Made by a program: the position numbers and the translations under genes. DNA of 64,000 bases from NCBI RefSeq assembly GCF_007896845.1, contig NZ_VOHS01000021.1:1-64000 (forward strand). The letters run 5' to 3'. Of the stretch, positions 8,716 through 18,117 are shown piece by piece. The stretch comes from Chitinophaga pinensis. GTDB lineage: Bacteria; Bacteroidota; Bacteroidia; Chitinophagales; Chitinophagaceae. Each line of letters opens with the position of its first letter. Position 1 is the stretch's first letter. The notes under the pieces were generated by a model. The model worked only from the letters and a program-made list of their open reading frames with translations. It searched no databases and was not told where the DNA came from.

Positions 8716-10902
8716 TTACATCATCTTACGATATTTCTTGTGTAATTGTACGGCAGCTTTCACCGGATCTCCCTGTGGCTTTACGGCATATTTATCATGC
8801 CCGTTTGCCCACTTCCATTCGAATGTCTTCACCTGCTCTTCAAATGCCTTTAAATCGGCTGTTTCGCCCTTTTTAAGGCTGGACTCCAGCAAAGTGAAAA
8901 ACTGCTGCCAACGAGGCTTATAAAAGCCTTTAATCAGTCCGTTCCACTGACGGTTTGAATATTCATGTACCGGACTATCCTTATCTCCCCATAAAGTCAC
9001 CAGATCTTTTGCATTGAACTCATACAGGTCCTGCTCTGCCGGTGTAATACCATTACTGCGGGCATCACTGACCCATTTGCCCAACAGAAATCCTTCCTGT
9101 GTGCCCAGCAACATGTCCATATCATCCAGCAATCCGAGGAACTGTGCGCTATATTGTTTAAACGCCGCAAGGTCTTTATTACGGTAAGCAGCAGCTACCC
9201 GTTGTTGTAAAGGACTGGCATAGTTACCCAGCGCCTGACGGGTCACGTCTACCAGATCATACTTAAATCCTTCCGTTGGTTTCACCTGTGCGGCCGCACT
9301 GATGAAAAGATCCCATGCCGGTACTAATTTAGTGGGATCATATTCCAGTTTTGTTTTTACTCTTTCTGCGGCTATTTCCAGTGTTGGTCTGGCAACGATG
9401 ATCGACTCAGGTGCACCTTCTGTCGGACCACCCACGTACACCGTATGATACAGGATCTGCCATGCCTTGTTCACCGCTTCATTTTCTACACCGTAGCGCT
9501 GCTTTGCATACGATTGCAACCATGCATCTACGTTGATCGGCTGATCTCTCCATACGTTATCTATCATCAGCTGGTACAATGCAGGATTCTGCTCAATACC
9601 TTCCGGTGTCAGACCAATCCCGGACATTTTACCGGAAGCCGGATCATGTAATGCCGTAGCCGGATCGTGCGCAGCTGCATCCATACTACCCCACATACCG
9701 GTATTGCCACCGAAGTTGTGCAGCATGTTCCAGATCCATGGTTTGCCATAATAGGCCTGTGTATTCTTCCATTCAGGATGACTTTCACTATAGAGATCCA
9801 GTACAATCATATGATCATCAGGCACTGCATTCAGCAAAGCGCGGATCTGTGGCTGATGCCAGTAACTGGCATTATAGTGAAACATCCATCCCTGCATTAC
9901 CCAGACTGCTTTCGGATCAGCGGCTGCCATAGACGCATATACCTTGCGGCTCATAGCGTCGAGGAAAGAAGAGTCACTGGAAGGCGGCACATTCTCATTG
10001 AAAGTATCAGCTGAGTAAAAGTGATCCGTACCAAAAGCTTTAGTCTGTGCTTCAAGGAATTTCTTACCGATCTTATCAAACATCGGACTGTTTGGATCGA
10101 GTATATATACATCCGGGAAACCTGCGTCCCAGTTGGTCGGCTTTACGATTTCATCCGGATACTTGTCTTTAAATGCTGGTGGTACGTGTCCTGTAAAAGC
10201 AGGTAATACCGGCAACATACCCATACTACGTTCTGCTGCCAGAATCTGTTGCTGTAAAGCTTTGTGGCTATCTTTCCAATGTTGTGGCAACGGACCACCC
10301 CACGCATCAATATTCCCCATCCATAGCCAGGAGAAATAAGCCGGTCCGCTGAAAAACTTGTCCAGTTCTGCATCTGTAAAGCCCATTTCCTTATAAACTT
10401 CCTGCCAGATAGCTTCCTCACCGGTAAGCGCCAATGGCATGTTGATGCCATTCATCGCCATCCAGTCTATTTCCTGCTGCCATCTCTCCCAATTCCACCA
10501 GCTCATGCTATATTGGAAGGTACAGTAGTTGATATAATAGCGGTATTTATACGGCGTCACATGATGCTCTTTCACCTTTACAGCAGGCAATACAGCCGGC
10601 AGGTGCAGATTTGTACCGTTCCAGGTAATAATTGAATTACAGTAATTTCTGAGATAGTAGTTCAATGCTGACGCTACGCTTACGCCGTTGTTTCCACGCA
10701 ACACAATACGGTTGCCATTACTTTCTATTTCAAATACATCCTTTCCGTTATCTGCCGGCAGGTACTCGCAGGTAAAAGCAGTAGCTCTGTCCTTTACGAC
10801 CCTTTTCAAAAACGCCTCCGTAGCGGCCTTGTCCAGCTGTGCAAACGCAGGTAATCCTGCGGTGCTGAGTAACAAGGCAGCAATGATCTTTTTCAATTGC
10901 AT
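8716..10902 (-). CDS. Alpha-N-acetylglucosaminidase, GH89 (NAGLU-like)
   Basis: The 728-residue secreted enzyme starts with a signal peptide ending near AFAQ. An N-terminal alpha/beta domain (about 25-115) precedes the barrel, which carries the GH89 signature around RYYINYCTFQYSMSWWNWER (121-140) and MNGINMPLALTGEEAIWQEV. The catalytic glutamates are Glu303 (FNENVPP) and Glu373 (LYSESHP), matching the human NAGLU pair by motif. The helical C-terminal domain runs to the end. It removes non-reducing terminal alpha-GlcNAc from glycans such as mucin O-glycans or heparan-type chains. It lies directly after susD, so the SusCD system probably imports a glycan or fragment with alpha-GlcNAc. Convergent with the HxlR gene. 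Confidence 0.92.
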   Translation of the reverse strand: MQLKKIIAALLLSTAGLPAFAQLDKAATEAFLKRVVKDRATAFTCEYLPADNGKDVFEIESNGNRIVLRGNNGVSVASALNYYLRNYCNSIITWNGTNLHLPAVLPAVKVKEHHVTPYKYRYYINYCTFQYSMSWWNWERWQQEIDWMAMNGINMPLALTGEEAIWQEVYKEMGFTDAELDKFFSGPAYFSWLWMGNIDAWGGPLPQHWKDSHKALQQQILAAERSMGMLPVLPAFTGHVPPAFKDKYPDEIVKPTNWDAGFPDVYILDPNSPMFDKIGKKFLEAQTKAFGTDHFYSADTFNENVPPSSDSSFLDAMSRKVYASMAAADPKAVWVMQGWMFHYNASYWHQPQIRALLNAVPDDHMIVLDLYSESHPEWKNTQAYYGKPWIWNMLHNFGGNTGMWGSMDAAAHDPATALHDPASGKMSGIGLTPEGIEQNPALYQLMIDNVWRDQPINVDAWLQSYAKQRYGVENEAVNKAWQILYHTVYVGGPTEGAPESIIVARPTLEIAAERVKTKLEYDPTKLVPAWDLFISAAAQVKPTEGFKYDLVDVTRQALGNYASPLQQRVAAAYRNKDLAAFKQYSAQFLGLLDDMDMLLGTQEGFLLGKWVSDARSNGITPAEQDLYEFNAKDLVTLWGDKDSPVHEYSNRQWNGLIKGFYKPRWQQFFTLLESSLKKGETADLKAFEEQVKTFEWKWANGHDKYAVKPQGDPVKAAVQLHKKYRKMM

Positions 10903-10917
10903 GAAGAAACTACTTTA

Positions 10918-10952
10918 AAGGAAAATGGCGGACAATGCCAACCATTTTCCTT
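10918..10952 (-). other. Intercistronic hairpin between susD and the GH89 gene
   Basis: An 11-bp perfect stem (10918-10928 with 10942-10952) fills most of the 73-bp gap between the susD stop and the GH89 start. On the minus strand it is followed only by TTTAAAG, so it is a weak terminator at best. Such hairpins can protect the susCD part of an operon transcript and lower expression of the downstream enzyme. Confidence 0.5.
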
Positions 10953-10975
10953 CAGTTTGATGAATGATAGTTGTG

Positions 10976-12442
10976 TTAGTAATTCTCGTTTTGCTTCAGT
11001 ACACCATTGCTTTTATCAATCTCTGTTTGTGGCAATGGGAAATAATAATGCTTAGGTCTGATGAAATTACGTGCCTGTACCAGAATATTACCATCTCTGC
11101 CATACTTAGGTTTGTTATAGTAGGTGGTGATATCCAGCAGACCGGCTTTGTCCCAGCGCATCAGGTCCTGATGACGTTCATTTTCGCCACTCAGTTCCAT
11201 ACGACGCTCGTGAATAACAGCTGGCATACCAGCACCGGCTACATCGCCCAGACCAGCTCTTTTACGAACTTTATTAATCTCTGCATCACCAGCACCTGCA
11301 CCTGTGGTACGGATCTTTGCTTCCGCTACCAGCAGCATGATATCTGCTGTTCTCAGCAAAGGCGTTTTCAGTGAATAGTTAAGACCACCGTTAGGTTTCC
11401 AGTAAGAGAATTTACGGAAGTGATAACCGGTTTCTGACATGTTTGCATTGTATGTTGCGATAGAAGAACCGATATTGATCTTGTCACCCGGAGACATAAT
11501 CGATACTGCTTTACGCGCATCATTCTGTTCGAATTCATCTACGAGCTGCTTCAATGGCTGGTGGAAGTTCCATCCGTTCCATTCACGCGGCGTATAGTAG
11601 GTAGTAAAATCTGAATAACCCCAGGTATCGCTTGTCTGCACCGCAAACAGCATTTCATCATTGTTACTGGTCTCTGGTGTAAAGTTAGCTACATAAGTCG
11701 GTGCAAGATTATACTTGCCGCTGTTGATCACTTTCTCACCATAGATGATCGCCTGATCCAGTTTCTCCCAATACATATACAGCTTACACAGTAACCCCCA
11801 TGCAGTACCTTTTGATACACGACCCCTGTCAGCACCTTCGTAACTATCAGGCAGGAGATCTGCTGCAGCCAGCAGGTCTGTCTGGATCATACCACGCAGA
11901 CTGTCGATGCTTACTTTCGGTTTGTTGTAATTACCAGTCAGTACATCATCTTCAGATACTACCGGCGCTTCTCCGTATACCAGCATCAGTCTCCAGTAAG
12001 CAAATGCCCGCAGGAAGCGGGCTTCACCCAGACAACGGTTTTTGATTGCCTCATCAATGGAAGTGATCTTTGGTATGTATATCAGAGCACTGTTTGCACG
12101 GTTGATCATTTCATATTTCCATCTCCAGCCAAAACGCACCTGTGCATTCGCCGCATCATAGGTGAGATTTTCGATGGCTACATCTTCAGAGTGGTCACCC
12201 GCACGATACTGATCATCAGAAGGATCGTCAAAGGTAAATTCGGCGTGTCCTGTGAAATCTTCTTCCAGCAGTACGTTATAAATACCGGTGATACCATTGA
12301 TGGCGTCTGACTGGTTACGCCAGTACGTAGCGGTCGTATAGGTACCTTTTGGTGTTACATCCAGAATGCTATCGCAGGAAGTCATGGAAGTAAACAGTAC
12401 CGCGGCTATAATTAAAAGTTTATTACGATTTTTTGTTGTCAT
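10976..12442 (-). CDS. SusD/RagB-family nutrient-binding lipoprotein
   Basis: 488 residues with a signal peptide and lipobox MTSC (Cys about 23). The mature start DSILDVTPKGTYTTATYWRN is typical of SusD proteins. The helical TPR-like region contains the usual RFLRAFAYWRLMLVYGEAPVV segment, and the C-terminal half holds MLLVAEAKIRT, RRMELSGENERHQDLMRW and the terminal YYFPLPQTEIDKSNG. It caps the SusC barrel on the outer membrane and binds the glycan ligand. It lies 21 bp downstream of susC and was probably co-transcribed with it. Confidence 0.95.
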   Translation of the reverse strand: MTTKNRNKLLIIAAVLFTSMTSCDSILDVTPKGTYTTATYWRNQSDAINGITGIYNVLLEEDFTGHAEFTFDDPSDDQYRAGDHSEDVAIENLTYDAANAQVRFGWRWKYEMINRANSALIYIPKITSIDEAIKNRCLGEARFLRAFAYWRLMLVYGEAPVVSEDDVLTGNYNKPKVSIDSLRGMIQTDLLAAADLLPDSYEGADRGRVSKGTAWGLLCKLYMYWEKLDQAIIYGEKVINSGKYNLAPTYVANFTPETSNNDEMLFAVQTSDTWGYSDFTTYYTPREWNGWNFHQPLKQLVDEFEQNDARKAVSIMSPGDKINIGSSIATYNANMSETGYHFRKFSYWKPNGGLNYSLKTPLLRTADIMLLVAEAKIRTTGAGAGDAEINKVRKRAGLGDVAGAGMPAVIHERRMELSGENERHQDLMRWDKAGLLDITTYYNKPKYGRDGNILVQARNFIRPKHYYFPLPQTEIDKSNGVLKQNENY

Positions 12443-12463
12443 GATCCATTGGTTAAATGAAAC

Positions 12464-15400
12464 TTAGAAATTCATTGAAGCACCAAATGTTATACTTCTT
12501 GCCTGTGGATAGGTTGCTACGTCCACACCTCTCTGCTTGTTACCATCTGTATAACCCAGTTCCGGATTCAGACCGGAGTAGTTGGTGATGATGAACATAT
12601 TTTGTCCGGCAACATACACACGGATACCGGGTGCATTTGACTGGCCACCCCATACTTTCGCAGGAATGGTATATCCCAGTGAAACGTTGCGCAGTGCGAA
12701 ATAGTTACCTTTTTCAATGAATCTGTCTGACGTACGATAGTTACCATTGTTATCGCTCAGTGTCATACGGGATACGCTGTTGCTGGTACCCTCACCATGC
12801 CAGCGGTTCAGCTGTTCTGCATAGTAGTTGTATGAATAGGTTGGATCCAGACCCTGCATTTTATCAGCGTTATACAGTTTTACACCTGCAACACCGGTAA
12901 AGGAGAGGTTCAGGTCAAAACCTTTGAAGTTACCACCTGCCTGAAAACCATATTGCATACGAGGATTAGGGTCACCCAGATAAACGCGGTCAGCTTCAGT
13001 GATAGCGCCATCGTTGTTAACGTCTACGAAACGTACATCACCCGGTTTGATATTCGCTTTCCTGCCATCTTTAGCAATGTAAGGGTCGTTATCAATCTGT
13101 GCCTGATTCTGATACAGACCAGCTGTTTTCCATCCATAGAAAGAAGCGATAGGCTGTCCTTCGTAGGTACGGGAAATCTCCTGATTCTGGCGACCGTAGT
13201 TAGATGAACCGATATAAGAATTGCTTGAATACAGTCTGGTTACTTTGTTCTTCAGTAAAGTGGCGTTAGCAGCTAAGAAATAAGTAAATGCTTTTTTGCC
13301 ACCCTGATAGGAAACTTCAAACTCCCAACCATGGTTATTCAGACGGCCGATATTCTCATCAGGTACAGTAGATGTACCGTGCAGGTCCGGCTTTGCAGCA
13401 GGTACCAGCATGTCAATAGTATTCTTATTGAAGTATGTGATAGTACCATTCAGCGCGTTATTCAGGAATCCGATTTCCATGCTGATGTTGGTCATGTGTG
13501 CCTTTTCCCAGGTAATAGCGTTGTTGGCAAGACTGGAGTTCCAGATACCGGTATACGGTACATCACCGAAGTTATATTTACGGTTTTTGACAACAGTAGC
13601 GAGGTACTGGAATTCAGTTACGTTCTGGTTACCCAGTACGCCCCAGCCACCAGTCAGTTTCAGGTTGCTGACAGTATGTACATTATTCCTGAAGAAGGTT
13701 TCATCAGAAATACGCCATCCTGCAGATACGGCAGGGAAATATCCCCAGCGGTTACCCGGTGCAAATCTGGAAGAACCATCTGCACGCATGGTGGCGGTCA
13801 GCAGGTACTTACCTTTAAAGCTATAGAAACCTCTTACGAATCCTGATGCCAGTATGTTGGTTGCATAATAGTTACCAGCTGCATTATATACGATAGAACC
13901 ATTATCCAGTACCAGCACATAAGGAGATTCATCATCAAAGCCATTACGCTGTGCATTGAAGTAGCTACCGGTATATTTCTGGTAGGAAACACCGCCTGTC
14001 AGGGAGATCTGGTGTTTCTGTGCAAGGGTCTTATTATAACTCAGGAAAGCCTCTCCCAGATGTTGGTTGGTGCTGGTGTTCGCCTGATTTAATTCCGCGT
14101 CATCACGAGTACGTACCTGTGTCAGCGTTTTTGGCAGGAAGCTGAAAGAGTTGCTCAGTGTTCCGTCAAATGCGTAGTTCAGACGCAGTTTCAGGTCTTT
14201 GATGATCTCTACTTCTGCAAACGCATTTGCAAGGATACGGTAGTTCTTTATCCAGGCATCTGTTGTTTCAGCGGTATATACCGGGTTATTGATATCACCC
14301 AGTTCATTACTACCCTGAGCAGATCCGTAGTTACCCAGTTCATCCTTCACAGGAACAGCAGGGTTGAAACGCAGGGCGCTGAAGATAAGACCTGTTTGTG
14401 AAGAATAGGTATCCAGTGAATTACCCTTACGTGCGGTCAGCTGCAGGTTCTCTCCTACTTTCAGACGGCTGTTGATTCTGTGTTCAGAATTGATACGTAC
14501 GGTGAATCTTTTGAAATAGGTATTAGTGATCAATCCTTTTTCATCGTAGTAACCCAGTGAGAACAGGTAGTTAGAAAATGCACTACCACCTTTGATGGAT
14601 ACATCTGCATTAGTGACATGACCGGAGTTGAATAATGCTTTCTGCCAGTCGGTACGCTGTACAGCATAATATGGATCCTGCCAGATAGCCGGTACGGACA
14701 GACCGTCATTGGTATAACGTTCCTGTTTCAGTTTTACCAGATCGGGCGCTGTGAGCAGAGGCAGATATTTACGTACGTTGGATACACCACGATAGATGTT
14801 TACGGAAGTATTCAGCTTTTCGTTGTAAGTACCTTTTTTAGTAGTAATGATGATGACACCGTTGGCAGCACGGGTACCATAGATCGCAGAAGAAGACGCG
14901 TCTTTCAGTACTTCCATGGAGGCGATATCGTTGTTATTGATATCACTCAGACCAGAAGAAGCTGCGGGCACACCATCGATAACGATCAGTGGTTCTGAGT
15001 TATTGATAGTACCTGTACCACGAATACGGATACTTGGCGTTGTACCCGGAGATCCATCCGAACGAACGATATCAACACCCGCTACGCGGCCCTGAATGGC
15101 CTGTGCAGCATCACTTACCGGCAGGTTTTTGATATCTGCACCTTTTACGGTGGAGATGGTACCGGTCAGGTCACGTCTTGTCTGTACACCGTAACCTACA
15201 ACCACTACGTCATTCAGGCTGGTCGTGCTGGTAGACAGGGTAATATTATTCAGATTGCCCAATGCACTGACAGTCACCGGAGAGAAACCGATGGTCTTGA
15301 ACACCAGTGAGTCATTGTTTTCGACTCTGATGGAGAAACTACCGGTAGCGTCAGTGGTAACACCTCTGTTTTTGCCTTTTACACCTACGGTAACACCGAT

Positions 15401-15883
15401 CAGTGGCTGGCCTTTATCATCTTTTACTTTCCCCTTTACAGTGATCGCTGTATCTGCGGGCAGTGACAACATATCGCCTGCCAGTGCCATATCAGCGATG
15501 ACGTTCCGGGTATTTTTGGTAATGATAATCTGTGTTTTATTCTGCTCGAAGTTAAAATCAGATGTATTCAGCAGCTGTGCCAGCACTTTATCAACCGGCA
15601 TATTGCTGACATGCATGCTTACCGGAGCAGCCGCCTTGATGTGAGAGGAATTATAAACAAAACGGAATGGTGTCATCTGCTGGATCCTTTCCAGCACCGC
15701 TGACAGCTTCATATTGCTGACAGTCAGGTTGATCTTTACTTCCCGGATATCCTGTCCGTCTGTATTATTGGCGAACAGGGAAAAAGAAAAGGTAAAGGCA
15801 AATATCAATATATAAACCGAACATCGCATGAGAAATAATAAGAATTGGATACACGATCCCCGTGTATGCGCTGTTTTTTCCAT
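12464..15883 (-). CDS. SusC/RagA TonB-dependent transporter with N-terminal STN domain
   Basis: 1139 residues. After a signal peptide (about 1-39) comes an STN domain (about 50-125, LTVSNMKLSAVLERIQQM), a carboxypeptidase-like regulatory domain (about 145-230, DDKGQPLIGVTVGVKG), the plug (about 230-350, with the VVVGYGVQTRRDLTGTIS segment) and a beta-barrel ending in the aromatic FGASMNF typical of outer-membrane proteins. The STN domain is the part that contacts a FecR-type anti-sigma factor, and fecR/sigma genes lie immediately upstream. It therefore probably both imports the ligand, driven by TonB, and reports its presence across the envelope. Pairs with the SusD downstream. Confidence 0.95.
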   Translation of the reverse strand: MEKTAHTRGSCIQFLLFLMRCSVYILIFAFTFSFSLFANNTDGQDIREVKINLTVSNMKLSAVLERIQQMTPFRFVYNSSHIKAAAPVSMHVSNMPVDKVLAQLLNTSDFNFEQNKTQIIITKNTRNVIADMALAGDMLSLPADTAITVKGKVKDDKGQPLIGVTVGVKGKNRGVTTDATGSFSIRVENNDSLVFKTIGFSPVTVSALGNLNNITLSTSTTSLNDVVVVGYGVQTRRDLTGTISTVKGADIKNLPVSDAAQAIQGRVAGVDIVRSDGSPGTTPSIRIRGTGTINNSEPLIVIDGVPAASSGLSDINNNDIASMEVLKDASSSAIYGTRAANGVIIITTKKGTYNEKLNTSVNIYRGVSNVRKYLPLLTAPDLVKLKQERYTNDGLSVPAIWQDPYYAVQRTDWQKALFNSGHVTNADVSIKGGSAFSNYLFSLGYYDEKGLITNTYFKRFTVRINSEHRINSRLKVGENLQLTARKGNSLDTYSSQTGLIFSALRFNPAVPVKDELGNYGSAQGSNELGDINNPVYTAETTDAWIKNYRILANAFAEVEIIKDLKLRLNYAFDGTLSNSFSFLPKTLTQVRTRDDAELNQANTSTNQHLGEAFLSYNKTLAQKHQISLTGGVSYQKYTGSYFNAQRNGFDDESPYVLVLDNGSIVYNAAGNYYATNILASGFVRGFYSFKGKYLLTATMRADGSSRFAPGNRWGYFPAVSAGWRISDETFFRNNVHTVSNLKLTGGWGVLGNQNVTEFQYLATVVKNRKYNFGDVPYTGIWNSSLANNAITWEKAHMTNISMEIGFLNNALNGTITYFNKNTIDMLVPAAKPDLHGTSTVPDENIGRLNNHGWEFEVSYQGGKKAFTYFLAANATLLKNKVTRLYSSNSYIGSSNYGRQNQEISRTYEGQPIASFYGWKTAGLYQNQAQIDNDPYIAKDGRKANIKPGDVRFVDVNNDGAITEADRVYLGDPNPRMQYGFQAGGNFKGFDLNLSFTGVAGVKLYNADKMQGLDPTYSYNYYAEQLNRWHGEGTSNSVSRMTLSDNNGNYRTSDRFIEKGNYFALRNVSLGYTIPAKVWGGQSNAPGIRVYVAGQNMFIITNYSGLNPELGYTDGNKQRGVDVATYPQARSITFGASMNF

Positions 15884-16082
15884 AACTTTAATACGATTTG
15901 TTGTTAGTAAATAATGAATCCAGGGTATGCAGGTTTGGCGACATGAAATACCCTGTACAGGCGTCCCCTGTACTCAGGTGCAGGGACGTTTTGTTTATAT
16001 TACGTACTGTTTATACTCTGCGGCATATATGTCCAGATGGTTTTTCTCTTCCTTAATTACATGACAACCCGTGGTTTCTGTT

Positions 16083-17027
16083 TCACTGACAACCTTTTCC
16101 TTCCAGCGTCACAATGCTACTGTCTGCACTGAAGGTATACGTTGCATTATTGATCTTACACAATAGATCTATCACACGGGATACTGCTGATTCTTTCTCA
16201 AAACTTGCAGTGATCATACACTGCTCTAACGTGTTGTTGGCGAATACTACTTTAACATTGTACTTTCTGTTGATGGCACGGGCGATTTCCCCGAAAGACT
16301 GATCATAAAACTCCAGTTGTCCGCTTGTCCAGGCATGTGCAGTGGCTGATGCTACTTCCTTCAGTACCGGTGGATGCTGGCTCGCATACTTCAGTTGTTT
16401 ATTGGATGTCAGTACAGTAACTGTTTTTGTTTGTTTGTCCTCCAGTCTGACTTTACCACTTGTTACCGTGATATAAAAAGGCTCGTCCGGATAAGCTTTG
16501 ATATTGAATGCGGTGCCCAGTACCTGTGTCGTCATATCACCTGACTGTATGATAAAGGGTTTCTCCGGATCGCTGGCTACATCGAAATAGGCTTCCCCTG
16601 TCAAATCCAGTTTACGTTCACTGAAGAAAGGGAGATCGGTATATACAAGGCGGGTTTCTGCATTGAGCCACACCTTGCTGCCATCTTTCAGCACGATCTG
16701 CTGCGGATGTTGTGAGGCCCGGTATACCTGCCTGTTGCTGGAGAACAGGATCAGCAGTCCCCCTGTAAGCAGCAGCAATGCGCCTGCCGCAATCTGCCAT
16801 ACTGATAACCGTTTCATCAATGACCGGCGTGAAACTGCCTTTATCCTCTGATCTATCTGCCTTTTCATTCTTGCCTCCAGTGCAGCTTCTTCTTCTCCCG
16901 GCAGTGCTATGCTCAATTCCTGCTGATTAAATGAATAATACCATTTTTCCAGCAAGGCATGCTCCTCAGGAGTAGCGGTACCCTTCAGGTACTTCGCAGT
17001 CAGATCAGTCAGCTGTTCTTTAGTCAT
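16083..17027 (-). CDS. FecR-type anti-sigma factor
   Basis: Inner-membrane anti-sigma factor. The cytoplasmic N-terminal part (TKYLKG-like start MTKEQLTDLTAKYLKGTATP) binds the sigma factor, one helix lies at about residues 74-94 (IAAGALLLLTGGLLILF), and the periplasmic FecR domain follows (QIVLKDGSKVWLNAET, GEAYFDVASDPEKPF, VLGTAFNIKAYPDEP). The last part, about 235-314, resembles the DUF4974 / STN-like end found in Bacteroidota FecR proteins. The Met at 17027 was chosen because it starts the family consensus; an upstream Met adds 15 unlikely residues. It lies between the sigma gene and susC, which fits transmission of the SusC signal to the sigma factor. Confidence 0.9.
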   Translation of the reverse strand: MTKEQLTDLTAKYLKGTATPEEHALLEKWYYSFNQQELSIALPGEEEAALEARMKRQIDQRIKAVSRRSLMKRLSVWQIAAGALLLLTGGLLILFSSNRQVYRASQHPQQIVLKDGSKVWLNAETRLVYTDLPFFSERKLDLTGEAYFDVASDPEKPFIIQSGDMTTQVLGTAFNIKAYPDEPFYITVTSGKVRLEDKQTKTVTVLTSNKQLKYASQHPPVLKEVASATAHAWTSGQLEFYDQSFGEIARAINRKYNVKVVFANNTLEQCMITASFEKESAVSRVIDLLCKINNATYTFSADSSIVTLEGKGCQ

Positions 17028-17154
17028 AATTTCACAGTAAATGCAGATAAGAAACGTTTCCTGACAAAGCACAGCAAACCGTATTCTTAGTAATAGTGTA
17101 AAAAAAGGGGCCCTACCCTACCTCTCTGAAAAAATATTTTTTGAAAATTTCCGG

Positions 17155-17697
17155 TCAGAGGAACCAGACCATATGTTTCAGTTGTACACGCAACTGACGG
17201 AGCGCTCTTGTAATGTGCTTTTCAACTGCTTTGGTGGAGATATTCAGTTTCTCGGAAATATTCTTATTTCCCAGCCCTTCTTCCCGGCTGTAATGAAATA
17301 CAAGGCGGCATTTTTCTGGTAAGCGGTTGATTTCCCGGTTGATTTCATCCTGTAGCAATCTGCTTTCAGCGGAAGGCTGTTCTACCGGCAATGACAGGAG
17401 TTCTTCGAGAGAAGTGGTACTATTATGCGGTTGTGCAAAATGATGAAAAACGGCATATTTGGTCGCCGTGGCGAGATAGGTGTACAGATATTTGATGTCG
17501 GAGCGTTCGCGGGCAGCCCAGAGGCTTGTAAAGACTTCCTGCACAATATCTTCTGCTGCCTCACTATCTTTCAGATGGTAAAACGCCAATGCATATAATT
17601 TACGCCAGTAGCGAAGGTAAATTTCGTCGAAGGCTTTTGCGTCAGAAAGCCTGACCCTGTTGAATAATTCATTGTCCTCCAATACGCTGTATGACAT
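17155..17697 (-). CDS. ECF RNA polymerase sigma factor, FecI/Bacteroidota sigma-70 family 1 type
   Basis: About 180 residues. Sigma region 2 is seen in DAKAFDEIYLRYWRKLYALA and AEDIVQEVFTSLW, and region 4 in LPEKCRLVFHYSREEGLGNK, ISEKLNISTKAVEKHITRAL. The Met at 17697 begins the consensus. An upstream in-frame Met at 17766 is possible but adds residues unlike the family. It is the first gene of the sigma, fecR, susC, susD, GH89 series, all on one strand, and probably drives susC when the anti-sigma factor is triggered by ligand uptake. Confidence 0.93.
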   Translation of the reverse strand: MSYSVLEDNELFNRVRLSDAKAFDEIYLRYWRKLYALAFYHLKDSEAAEDIVQEVFTSLWAARERSDIKYLYTYLATATKYAVFHHFAQPHNSTTSLEELLSLPVEQPSAESRLLQDEINREINRLPEKCRLVFHYSREEGLGNKNISEKLNISTKAVEKHITRALRQLRVQLKHMVWFL

Positions 17698-18062
17698 AGG
17701 CGCCGGTAAAAAGTGACTCAAAGTACCAATAATAATTTTCAATTCCAATACACCGCTTACCGGCAAAATATAAATTTAATTCAGACTGTATCTCTGCTAC
17801 TTCCTTAGCACCCACACAGCTGATACCAACCTGCAATAATACAAACAAAAGTAATATATCACTACATGCAACAGGTAGTCCCTGACAGAACCGGACGCTT
17901 TTTATACTGAATGTGCGACATATAAAAACAGGCTGCATCAGCCTAATAATGCACATAACAATATGATTATTAAATAATTAATCATTAATTCTATTCATTT
18001 CCAGTGATTCATCGGGGAAAAGTAAAATAGCGCCAGATGCGCTGCCTAATGCGAATTTCTAT

Positions 18063-18070
18063 TACTTTTG
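18063..18070 (+). promoter_or_regulatory. Candidate -7 element upstream of the dihydroorotase homologue
   Basis: TACTTTTG matches the Bacteroidota -7 consensus TAnnTTTG exactly and lies 48 bp before the start codon. No TTTG was found at the expected -33 spacing, so the call is tentative. Confidence 0.35.
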
Positions 18071-18117
18071 CAGCCGGTATTTTTTCTAAGAAAAGGTATA
18101 GACACAGTTAGTAAAGC

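Noticed and set aside
13331..13846. Long plus-strand frames of up to 171 codons opposite susC
   Set aside because: They are shadows of the minus-strand barrel gene; they lack starts, domains and the codon pattern of a real gene. The same applies to the other antisense frames opposite parC, parE, glgB and the GT cluster.
15962..15989. Hairpin GCGTCCC/GGGACG in the susC leader as terminator
   Set aside because: On the coding (minus) strand no T run follows; a regulatory role in the leader cannot be shown from a single sequence.
17669..17956. 95-codon minus-strand frame upstream of the sigma gene
   Set aside because: It overlaps the sigma factor's 5' end in another frame and has no recognisable domain; probably a chance frame over the leader.
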